From NCBI GenBank assembly GCA_900541355.1, contig UQJU01000072.1, positions 1-5,235 of the forward strand: DNA of 5,235 bases, given 5' to 3'. Shown in pieces: positions 1 through 5,234 of the stretch (positions are counted from its first letter, which is position 1; each line of letters starts with the position of its first letter). A program made the translations under genes and the position numbers. The notes beneath the pieces are model-generated. The model was not told the DNA's origin and did not search any database. It saw only the letters and a program-made list of their open reading frames with translations. The stretch is from Candidatus Avelusimicrobium fimicolum (GTDB taxonomy: Bacteria > Elusimicrobiota > Elusimicrobia > Elusimicrobiales > Elusimicrobiaceae).

Positions 1-501
1 CCCGTGGTTCATATGCACCAGGTGGCACAGTTCGTGTACGATTAGGTAGTCTTGTACCGCCAGGGGCATTTTGATAATACGGTAAGAATAGTTGATGTTT
101 TTTTTGCCCGAACAACTGGCCCAGCAGGTGCGTTGGTCTTTAATAACGATATTGTTGTATTCCACCCCGATTTTTTCCGCCCACTCTTTTGTTTTATCTT
201 TTAAGGTTTCGTTGGCTTTTTCGCGCAGCCAAACCGTAACCAACGCGGACGGGTCGGATTCTTTGGTGTGTAAATAGACGTGGAAAATTTCCCCGTCAAA
301 CGCTACGCCTTCCTCTTGGTCGGGCGTCAGGTACATACGGGCCTCGTAAAAATTGCCGTTGTAAAGCACCTTGTTTTCGCCTGCGGGAGCGGTTTGCTCC
401 GCGGCGGACGAATCCTGCTTGCCGAACACTTCGGGCAATTCTTTTTTCAGCCGTTCAATAAATAGTTTTACGTCGCTTACGACACTCTGCGTATCTGCCA
501 T
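1..501 (-). CDS. YgjP-like (DUF45) zinc metallopeptidase, N-terminal part, cut by window edge
   Basis: Reading the minus strand from an ATG at 501-499 gives 167 codons with no stop before the window edge. The C-terminal stretch QDYLIVHELCHLVHMNHG carries the HExxH zinc site (H156, E157, H160) followed by an N-H pair (H166), the arrangement of the YgjP-like/DUF45 family, distantly related to SprT and M48 peptidases. Just before it, RTCWASCSGKKNINYSYR (124-141) corresponds to the family's usual R-T-R-W-G-S-C-S block; here the second Arg is Cys and the Gly is Ala. Residues 1-28 look helical and 29-44 form a small polar linker (Ser, Ala, Glu, Gln, Pro) before the domain. No signal peptide or membrane segment is seen, so it is probably cytoplasmic. 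The substrate of this family is not well established. The ATG has no Shine-Dalgarno sequence; the next in-frame Met is residue 56, inside the domain, so 501 is preferred. The family call is firm; the remaining C-terminus is outside the window. Confidence 0.88.
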   Translation of the reverse strand, partial: MADTQSVVSDVKLFIERLKKELPEVFGKQDSSAAEQTAPAGENKVLYNGNFYEARMYLTPDQEEGVAFDGEIFHVYLHTKESDPSALVTVWLREKANETLKDKTKEWAEKIGVEYNNIVIKDQRTCWASCSGKKNINYSYRIIKMPLAVQDYLIVHELCHLVHMNHG

Positions 502-508
502 ATTTATA

Positions 509-537
509 TTGTATAAAAAACGATTAAATTTTATACA
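509..537 (+). promoter_or_regulatory. Putative sigma70-type promoter of gcvTHPAPB
   Basis: TTGTAT (509-514) as a weak -35 and TATACA (532-537) as the -10 are separated by exactly 17 bp. Transcription would start near 544, leaving a leader of about 19 nt that contains GGAGG (554-558) ahead of the gcvT ATG at 563. A second -10-like TATACT at 545-550 is closer to the gene but would start RNA inside the ribosome binding site, so it is less likely. The hexamers match consensus only moderately. Confidence 0.45.
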
Positions 538-538
538 A
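510..538 (-). promoter_or_regulatory. Putative promoter of the YgjP-like gene, predicted leaderless
   Basis: On the minus strand TTGTAT (538-533), a 17-bp spacer and TATACA (515-510) mirror the gcvT promoter exactly, using the other halves of the same palindrome arms. The expected start point, about 7 nt after the -10, falls at 502-504, one to three nt before the ATG at 501. This agrees with the lack of any Shine-Dalgarno sequence upstream of that ATG. Inferred from hexamer spacing only. Confidence 0.4.
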
Positions 539-562
539 TGAACATATACTTTTGGAGGCGTA

Positions 563-1642
563 ATGACTCATACCGATTTAAAGACTACTCCGCTTTGCGC
601 CGCTTGCGAAGCCGCCGGCGGAAAAATGGTGGACTTTCACGGTTGGTTGCTGCCGGTGCAGTTTAAAGGCATATTGGCCGAACATAAAGCCGTGCGCGAA
701 GCCGCCGGGATGTTTGATGTTTCCCATATGGGGCAGTTTTTTGTAGAAGGCAAAGACGCTTGGCCCTTTTTGCAATACATTAACTGCAACAATATAAAAA
801 ATACCCCCGGAGTGGGTACTTATTCCCATATTTTAACGGAAAAAGGCACGATTATTGATGATGCCATTTCCTTTTGCTTAACTCCTGAAAAATTTTTAGT
901 GGTGGTAAATGCCGCCTGTATTGACGGCGATTTCGCTTGGTTTACTAAGCAGGCCAAAAACTTTAATGTTACGGTGCGCAACGAAAGCGCTGACTGGGCA
1001 ATGATTGCTTTGCAAGGCCCCAAAGCCGTAGAAACGGCGGACAAAGTTGTGGCCGGAGCCGCCGATTTGCCGCGCTTTCACATTAAAGAAATTGAACTTT
1101 TTGGCGCACGCGGTTATATGACCCGCACCGGATACACCGGGGAAGACGGCGTGGAAATTATGCTTCCCAACAATAAAATTGTAGAACTGTGGGCCGCCTT
1201 GCTCGCGCACGGGGTTACTCCGTGCGGTTTGGGGGCGCGTGATGTGCTGCGCTTGGAAGCCGGGTACTTGCTTAACGGAGCAGATGCGGACCAAACCCGC
1301 ACACCGTACGAAGCCAACTGCGGTTGGGTGGTAAAATTAGCCAAAGAAAATTTTGTAGGAAAAGAGGCTCTTGCCGCGCAGAAGGCGCAAGGGCTTAAAG
1401 AAAAACTGACGGCCTTTGTGTTAAAGTCTGCCGGAGTGCCCCGCGCGGGATGCAAAATATTTGTGGGCGCGGAGGAAAAAGGCACGCTGACCAGCGGGAC
1501 ATATTCGCCCTTATTTAAAGGCATTGCCGTCGGTTATGCGGCCTTGGACGTAACGGCCGGGACGGAAGTGGAAATTGAAATTCACGGTAAACGGGTGAAA
1601 GCCGATACCGTCAAAACACCCTTTTATAAAAACCGGGTTTAA
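563..1642 (+). CDS. gcvT: Glycine cleavage system T protein (aminomethyltransferase)
   Basis: The T protein transfers the methylene group from the aminomethyl-lipoyl arm of GcvH to tetrahydrofolate, giving 5,10-methylene-THF and ammonia; it is cytoplasmic. The 359 residues match the usual length (about 360-370). Family landmarks run in order: GGKMVDFHGWLLPVQF (19-34), EHKAVREAAGMFDVSHMG (40-57), GTIIDDAISF (95-104) with the Asp pair D99/D100 in the region of the catalytic aspartate, FLVVVNAA, TGYTGEDGVEIM, and GARDVLRLEAGYLLNG from about 224 (R226, R230, E232) at the folate pocket. The C-terminal part has the GcvT C-domain pattern ending in VKTPFYKNRV. The ATG at 563 has GGAGG at 554-558, 4 nt upstream, rather tight but clear. 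It is first in the operon, 18 nt before gcvH. GcvT relatives such as sarcosine or dimethylglycine dehydrogenase domains and YgfZ are excluded by the length, the intact motifs and the gcv neighbours. Confidence 0.97.
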   Translation: MTHTDLKTTPLCAACEAAGGKMVDFHGWLLPVQFKGILAEHKAVREAAGMFDVSHMGQFFVEGKDAWPFLQYINCNNIKNTPGVGTYSHILTEKGTIIDDAISFCLTPEKFLVVVNAACIDGDFAWFTKQAKNFNVTVRNESADWAMIALQGPKAVETADKVVAGAADLPRFHIKEIELFGARGYMTRTGYTGEDGVEIMLPNNKIVELWAALLAHGVTPCGLGARDVLRLEAGYLLNGADADQTRTPYEANCGWVVKLAKENFVGKEALAAQKAQGLKEKLTAFVLKSAGVPRAGCKIFVGAEEKGTLTSGTYSPLFKGIAVGYAALDVTAGTEVEIEIHGKRVKADTVKTPFYKNRV

Positions 1643-1660
1643 ATTAAGGAGAAATTAATT

Positions 1661-2041
1661 ATGCATACCGAAGAAAATTGCCGCTTTGCTAAAACGCACG
1701 AGTGGGCCTGCGCCGCAGACGGCGTAGCCACGGTGGGTATCAGCAACCACGCGCAGGAAGAAATCAGCGATATCGTATTTGTAGATTTGCCCAAGGTGGG
1801 CCAAAAGGTTACGGCCGGACAAAATTGCTGTGTGATTGAATCTGTTAAATCGGCCAGCGAAATTTATGCGCCTGTCAGCGGGGAAATTGTGGAAGTCAAT
1901 GCTGCCTTGGAAGGCGACCCGGCTCTTGTAAACCGCGAACCGCACGGAAACGGCTGGCTGTTCAAAATTAAAATGAGCAATCCCGCCGAATACGACAACT
2001 TACTTGACGTAAACGCTTACAAAGCCACCCTCGCCAAATAA
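1661..2041 (+). CDS. gcvH: Glycine cleavage system H protein (lipoyl carrier)
   Basis: The H protein carries the aminomethyl intermediate on a lipoyl-lysine arm between the P, T and L proteins. The 126 residues are the normal length. THEWA (12-16), GISNHAQEEISDIVFVDLP (26-44) and VGQKVTAGQ lead to the lipoylation motif IESVKSASEIYAPVSG (59-74), where K63 is the modified lysine. The tail, with DPALVN, GNGWLFKIKMS and a closing helix, completes the single lipoyl domain. AAGGAG at 1646-1651, 9 nt before the ATG, is a strong ribosome binding site. The gene lies 18 nt after gcvT and 61 nt before gcvPA, with a hairpin in the latter gap. The intact lysine, H-specific HEW motif and operon position argue for a true GcvH rather than a stand-alone GcvH-like lipoyl relay protein. 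Activity requires lipoylation enzymes and an L protein encoded elsewhere. Confidence 0.97.
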   Translation: MHTEENCRFAKTHEWACAADGVATVGISNHAQEEISDIVFVDLPKVGQKVTAGQNCCVIESVKSASEIYAPVSGEIVEVNAALEGDPALVNREPHGNGWLFKIKMSNPAEYDNLLDVNAYKATLAK

Positions 2042-2059
2042 CAGTTGCCCGGACTATTT

Positions 2060-2086
2060 ATCCCCCGCGGCAAGCGGGGGATTTTA
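2060..2086 (+). terminator. GC-rich hairpin with short T run between gcvH and gcvPA (possible partial terminator)
   Basis: ATCCCCCGC (2060-2068) pairs perfectly with GCGGGGGAT (2074-2082) around the 5-nt loop GGCAA, and TTTT (2082-2085) follows at once. The stem is strong but the T run has only four bases, so read-through is likely. The gcvPA ribosome binding site, GAGG at 2091-2094, lies just beyond and is not sequestered. It may lower transcription into gcvPA-gcvPB or protect the gcvTH 3' end from nucleases. Structure seen; function inferred. Confidence 0.55.
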
Positions 2087-2102
2087 CCAAGAGGACTCAT
2101 CA

Positions 2103-3428
2103 ATGTTTATTCCAAATACTCCATTGGATCAAAAAGAAATGCTGGCTAAAATCGGCGTTTCGTCCGTAAAAGAGTTGCTGGCGCAAATTCCGCAAGAGTT
2201 GCTGTACCCCGTCTTAAATTTGCCCCAAGCCCTTACGGAGCAAGAACTTACCGCGCATATACACGCGTTGGCGGAGAAAAATAAACCGCTCAAAAATTTT
2301 ATTGGCGCCGGTGCCTATGAACATTTTATTCCCGCCGCAGTTAATGCCCTTTCTTCGCGCGGGGAATTTTTAACCGCTTATACGCCTTATCAGGCCGAGG
2401 CCAGCCAAGGCACCTTGCAGACGATTTATGAATTTCAAAGTTGCCTTTGCGCCTTAATGGATATGGATGTAGCCACCGCGTCCCATTACGACGGCGCTAC
2501 CGCCGCGGCGGAGGCCGTTTTGGCGAGCCTTCGTATTACGGGCCGTCAGGAAATTATTGTTTCTTCTGCGTTGCATCCGCACTATAAACAGGTGCTTGAT
2601 ACTTATGTGCGCCACTTGCCGGGTGTGCACATAACCGAAGCCCCCCTGGCGGAGAACGGCACATTGGATTTGGAGGCTTTAAAGGTCCTCTTGTCGGACA
2701 AAACGGCTGTGTTTTTGTTGCAGACACCTAACTTTTTCGGTTGTTTGGAACGTGCCGGGGAAGTTTCCGACTTGGTGCATAAGGCGGGGGCGCTGTTGGT
2801 CGCGCTTGTACACCCGGTATCGCTCGGTGTGGTGCAAACTCCCGGCTCGTTTAATGCTGATTTTGCCGTAGCCGAGGGACAGCCTTTGGGCAACGCGGTT
2901 AATTTCGGCGGGCCGGGGCTGGGCATTATGACGGCAAAAAAAATATATATGCGCCAACTGCCGGGGCGCATTGTGGGTATTGCCAAAGATAAAGACGGCC
3001 GCCGCTCTTTCGTGCTGACCTTACAGGCGCGCGAACAGCATATCCGCCGCGAAAAGGCATCTTCTAACATTTGCTCCAACGAGGCTCTGTGCGCGTTAAA
3101 CGCGGTTATTTATTTGACGCTGCTTGGCCCCAAGGGCTTGCGGGAAGTGGCCGAACTGAATTTGGAGCGCGCACACGAATTAGCCGCCCTCATTAGCGAA
3201 GTGCCCGGCTTTAAACTGAAATATTCCGCCCCGTTCTTTAACGAGTTTGTGGTGGAGTGCCCGGTTCCTGCCCAAGATATTATTAACAAATTGGAGCAGA
3301 AGGGGCTTGGCGCAGGCTATGCGCTTGCCGGACTGAAAGGGATGGAAAATTGCCTTTTGGTGTGTGCTACGGAAACCAAAACAGCGGCAGATTTAAAAGC
3401 CTATCAAATGGCTTTAAAGGGGATTTAA
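2103..3428 (+). CDS. gcvPA: Glycine dehydrogenase (decarboxylating) subunit 1, P-protein alpha chain
   Basis: Subunit 1 of the PLP-dependent glycine decarboxylase, which releases CO2 from glycine and loads the aminomethyl group onto lipoylated GcvH. It pairs with GcvPB and corresponds to the N-terminal half of the long single-chain GcvP. The 441 residues match the family (about 440-450). Landmarks are FIGAGAYEHFIPAAV (66-80), SRGEFLTAYTPYQAEASQGT (85-104), SHYDGATAAAEA, LLQTPNFFGCLE, EGQPLGNAVNFGGPGLG, and REQHIRREKASSNICSNEAL starting at R310. It lacks the PLP-binding lysine motif, as expected for this half. The start at 2103 has GAGG at 2091-2094, 8 nt upstream. The gene ends one nt before gcvPB, consistent with coupled translation of two subunits needed in equal amounts. 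It follows the hairpin at 2060-2086. Nothing suggests a frameshift or truncation. Confidence 0.96.
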   Translation: MFIPNTPLDQKEMLAKIGVSSVKELLAQIPQELLYPVLNLPQALTEQELTAHIHALAEKNKPLKNFIGAGAYEHFIPAAVNALSSRGEFLTAYTPYQAEASQGTLQTIYEFQSCLCALMDMDVATASHYDGATAAAEAVLASLRITGRQEIIVSSALHPHYKQVLDTYVRHLPGVHITEAPLAENGTLDLEALKVLLSDKTAVFLLQTPNFFGCLERAGEVSDLVHKAGALLVALVHPVSLGVVQTPGSFNADFAVAEGQPLGNAVNFGGPGLGIMTAKKIYMRQLPGRIVGIAKDKDGRRSFVLTLQAREQHIRREKASSNICSNEALCALNAVIYLTLLGPKGLREVAELNLERAHELAALISEVPGFKLKYSAPFFNEFVVECPVPAQDIINKLEQKGLGAGYALAGLKGMENCLLVCATETKTAADLKAYQMALKGI

Positions 3429-3429
3429 T

Positions 3430-4878
3430 ATGGAAGAAATTTTACAACATAGCCAGTTATCTATTGAAAAATCCCAGCCGGGCCGCCGCGGGGTGCGTTT
3501 TGCCGCTGTTACAAAGCACGCGGCTGATTATTTGCCGGCGGAATATTTGCGCAAAAGTGCGCCCAAATTGCCCGAAATAAGCGAATTTGAAACTGTGCGC
3601 CACTTTACGCGTCTGTCGGAACTGAACTATTGCTTGGACGGCGAGTTTTATCCGCTTGGCTCCTGCACAATGAAATATAACCCCAAGGCTTACGATGTGC
3701 TTTCCGCCCTGCCGGCCTTTGCGTCGGCCCACCCGTTTGCGCCGGAAAGTGCGGTGCAGGGTACCTTGGAAATGATGTACAACTTGCAGGAACTTTTAAA
3801 GGAAATTACGGGGCTTGCCTCGTTCACCTTGCAGCCGGCGGCCGGCGCGCACGGGGAACTCACGGGCATTATGACGGCCCGCGCTTATCACGACGCCCGC
3901 AAAGATTTTAAACGCACAGAAGTCATCGTGCCCGATACTGCCCACGGCACGAATCCTGCTACGGCACATATGGCGGGATACACGGTGGTGAACATTAAGT
4001 CCGGCTCCGACGGCTGCGTGGATAAAGAGGCCTTAAAGGCCGCCCTGTCCGACAAAACCGCCGCCGTAATGCTGACCGTTCCCAATACGGTGGGTCTCTT
4101 TGAAAAAGACGTGCGCGAAATTGCCGATATGGTACATAAGGCGGGTGCGCTTTTCTATATGGACGGGGCGAATTTTAACGCCTTAATCGGTTTAGCCAAG
4201 CCCGCCGATTTCGGCGTAGATATTATGCACTTAAACTTGCATAAAACATTTGCCGCTCCGCACGGCGGCGGTGGCCCGGGCTCCGGCCCTGTGGGCGCGG
4301 CGGCGCACGTGGCGCCGTTCTTGCCTAAACCGACGGTGGAACTTAAAGACGGAAGATACACTTTGTCCGGCAAAATGCCTCAAAGTTTGGGTAAAATGAA
4401 AGCCTTTTACGGGAACATTGCTGTATGTTTGCGCGGATATTGCTACTTGCGCCAGTTTGACGGTAAAACGCTTAAAGAAATTGCCGAAAATGCCGTATTG
4501 GGGGCAAATTATATCCGCGTGGCATTAAAGGGGAAGTTCAATGCCTTTTTTGACAGCCCTTGTATGCACGAGTGTGTGCTGACACAAAATCCGGCAGAAA
4601 TGAACGGTGTCCATACTTCCGATATCGCCAAGCGTTTGTTGGATTACGGTTTTTACGCGCCGACCATCTACTTCCCGCTGATTGTGCCGGAAGCAATGAT
4701 GATAGAGCCGACGGAAACCGAAAGTAAACAAATGTTGGATGCGTTTGTGTCGGCAATGGATAAAATATACGACGAGATTAAAACCAATCCGCAAGTCGTA
4801 AAAGATGCCCCGCATACCCAATGCGTCAAACGCATTGATGAAGTGTCCGCCGCGCGTGAACCCAACCTGCATTGGTAA
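3430..4878 (+). CDS. gcvPB: Glycine dehydrogenase (decarboxylating) subunit 2, P-protein beta chain with PLP lysine
   Basis: Subunit 2 holds the PLP cofactor of glycine decarboxylase and corresponds to the C-terminal half of long GcvP. The 482 residues are the usual size. Motifs in order: YPLGSCTMKYNPK (74-86), LQPAAGAHGELTGIM, the PDTAHGTNPATAHMAGY block with H172 and N175, DGAN (245-248) whose Asp fits the residue that contacts the PLP ring nitrogen, and LNLHKTFAAPHGGGGPGSGP, where K272 is the Schiff-base lysine and the glycines 279-282 form the Gly-rich loop. The stretch before the active site reads MLTVPNTVGLFE, where the family usually has TNPNTLGLFE. The start at 3430 lies 1 nt after the gcvPA stop, with a GGGG-type Shine-Dalgarno (3419-3422) inside the end of gcvPA. 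It is the last gene of the operon, 46 nt before a strong terminator. No L-protein gene follows. Confidence 0.97.
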   Translation: MEEILQHSQLSIEKSQPGRRGVRFAAVTKHAADYLPAEYLRKSAPKLPEISEFETVRHFTRLSELNYCLDGEFYPLGSCTMKYNPKAYDVLSALPAFASAHPFAPESAVQGTLEMMYNLQELLKEITGLASFTLQPAAGAHGELTGIMTARAYHDARKDFKRTEVIVPDTAHGTNPATAHMAGYTVVNIKSGSDGCVDKEALKAALSDKTAAVMLTVPNTVGLFEKDVREIADMVHKAGALFYMDGANFNALIGLAKPADFGVDIMHLNLHKTFAAPHGGGGPGSGPVGAAAHVAPFLPKPTVELKDGRYTLSGKMPQSLGKMKAFYGNIAVCLRGYCYLRQFDGKTLKEIAENAVLGANYIRVALKGKFNAFFDSPCMHECVLTQNPAEMNGVHTSDIAKRLLDYGFYAPTIYFPLIVPEAMMIEPTETESKQMLDAFVSAMDKIYDEIKTNPQVVKDAPHTQCVKRIDEVSAAREPNLHW

Positions 4879-4924
4879 GGTCGGCTGGCCAAGTATTAGC
4901 AAAGTAAATAGTTGTTTTTAGTAA

Positions 4925-4963
4925 AAAGGCCGCTCTTGGTGAGCGGCCTTTGTTATTATTATT
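4925..4963. terminator. Strong bidirectional intrinsic terminator after gcvPB
   Basis: AAAGGCCGCTC (4925-4935) and GAGCGGCCTTT (4941-4951) form a perfect 11-bp stem around the loop TTGGT. On the + strand a T-rich tract, TTTGTTATTATTATT (4949-4963), follows, ending the gcv transcript 46 nt after the gcvPB stop. On the minus strand the same stem is followed by a run of five T (complement of 4923-4927), so it could also stop RNA arriving from the right. Confidence 0.9.
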
Positions 4964-5070
4964 GTCATTCCCGAGTGCCGTAGTCGGGAATCTGCTGTTT
5001 GTCGTTGCAGGTCTCTTCCGAAACGACAGATCCCCGAACCCTGCGGGCCGCCAAACCCTTCGGGGATGAC
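4964..5070. repeat. Palindromic intergenic repeat with GTCAT...ATGAC ends (REP/MITE-like)
   Basis: The ends GTCATTCCCGA (4964-4974) and TCGGGGATGAC (5060-5070) are inverted copies with one mismatch. Inside are at least three further hairpins: ATTCCCGA with TCGGGAAT (4967-4974 with 4984-4991, 9-nt loop), TGTCGTT with AACGACA (near 5000-5006 with 5022-5028), and ATCCCCGAA with TTCGGGGAT (5030-5038 with 5059-5067, 20-nt loop). No coding function is credible. Repeats with such GTCATTCCCG ends occur as dispersed copies in many bacterial genomes; copy number here cannot be judged from one window. Confidence 0.7.
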
Positions 5071-5108
5071 GAAGGAAGAAGATACGCACCAAACCCCTCG
5101 GGGATGAC
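5051..5108. repeat. Two direct copies of a 20-bp repeat end, 38 bp apart
   Basis: CCAAACCCTTCGGGGATGAC (5051-5070) recurs as CCAAACCCCTCGGGGATGAC (5089-5108), 19 of 20 identical, with a purine-rich 18-bp spacer (5071-5088) beginning GAAGGAAGAAG. The second copy extends the palindromic element with an extra right end, suggesting partial duplication or nested insertion of the same repeat family. Confidence 0.7.
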
Positions 5109-5150
5109 AAGCAAAGCAGAATAGCCCCAAGTTTTATGACGGCCTTTGTT

Positions 5151-5234
5151 TTATTTATTGGTGTTGTTTCGTAGGTTGCGACATTGCCAAAACAGTGTGG
5201 CTACACCAGTCAAAAGAGGGGGAAAAGGTAAGCC
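5151..5234 (-). CDS. Possible 3' end of an unidentified minus-strand gene (weak)
   Basis: The minus strand from 5234 to a TAA at 5153-5151 is open for 27 codons and includes the hydrophobic stretch PFPPLLTGVATLFWQ before a polar, Asn-rich tail. This would suit the end of a membrane protein convergent with gcvPB. A second minus frame (5235 to a TAA at 5157-5155) is also open, so the reading is ambiguous, and this stretch is too short to identify. It may equally be non-coding. A gene starting beyond the edge on the + strand is also possible, since AGAGGGGG near 5215-5222 resembles a ribosome binding site. Confidence 0.2.
   Translation of the reverse strand, partial: GLPFPPLLTGVATLFWQCRNLRNNTNK

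Larger units (their letters stand above)
508..539. repeat. Perfect 11-bp inverted repeat between divergent genes (possible operator)
   Basis: The left arm ATTGTATAAAA (508-518) and the right arm TTTTATACAAT (529-539) are exact reverse complements separated by 10 bp (519-528). The palindrome fills the gap between the metallopeptidase and gcvT and overlaps the predicted promoter hexamers of both. It could be a binding site for a dimeric regulator, a simple consequence of symmetric divergent promoters, or both. The symmetry is seen directly; the role is inferred. Confidence 0.7.
4944..5150. mobile_element. Candidate small non-coding insertion bounded by 11-bp direct repeats
   Basis: CGGCCTTTGTT occurs exactly at 4944-4954 and again at 5140-5150; the similarity continues as AT-rich DNA, giving 18 of 21 identical for 4944-4964 against 5140-5160. 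Between the copies lie 185 bp of palindromic, non-coding sequence. Removing one repeat plus the insert would rejoin the terminator stem to a normal T-rich tail, TTATTTATTG. This looks like a target duplication around a MITE-like element inserted into the terminator tail. A chance match or a duplicated terminator fragment is the alternative. There is no transposase here. Confidence 0.35.

Noticed and set aside
92..465. Two consecutive + strand open frames of 61 codons each ahead of gcvT
   Set aside because: They lie antisense to the metallopeptidase, which has a clear family motif and runs unbroken through the region; no ribosome binding site or recognisable product.
545..550. TATACT as the -10 box of the gcvT promoter
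   Set aside because: It would start RNA near 557, inside the GGAGG ribosome binding site, leaving gcvT without a usable leader. The upstream hexamer pair fits better.
538..663. Short + strand frame starting at ATG 538 and overlapping gcvT out of frame (about 41 codons)
   Set aside because: It has no Shine-Dalgarno sequence, its composition is Arg-rich as expected from an off-frame reading of gcvT, and the true gcvT start is well supported.
1114..1524. Long minus-strand open frame (136 codons) inside gcvT, and similar long antisense frames inside gcvPA and gcvPB
   Set aside because: They mirror conserved coding sequence, have no family resemblance or ribosome binding sites, and follow from the codon bias of the sense genes.
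2042..2102. Riboswitch between gcvH and gcvPA
   Set aside because: The gap is 61 bp with a single simple hairpin, too small and unstructured for a known ligand-binding aptamer.
4964..5108. CRISPR array
   Set aside because: Only two direct copies of a 20-bp unit with a single 18-bp spacer and inverted ends elsewhere; no regular repeat-spacer series and no cas genes.
4826..5130. Two overlapping minus-strand open frames of 94 and 70 codons across the repeat cluster
   Set aside because: Their peptides repeat (for example VIPEGFGG and HPRGVW) because they translate the palindromic repeats, and they run through the terminator and the end of gcvPB. Typical false genes from REP-like DNA.
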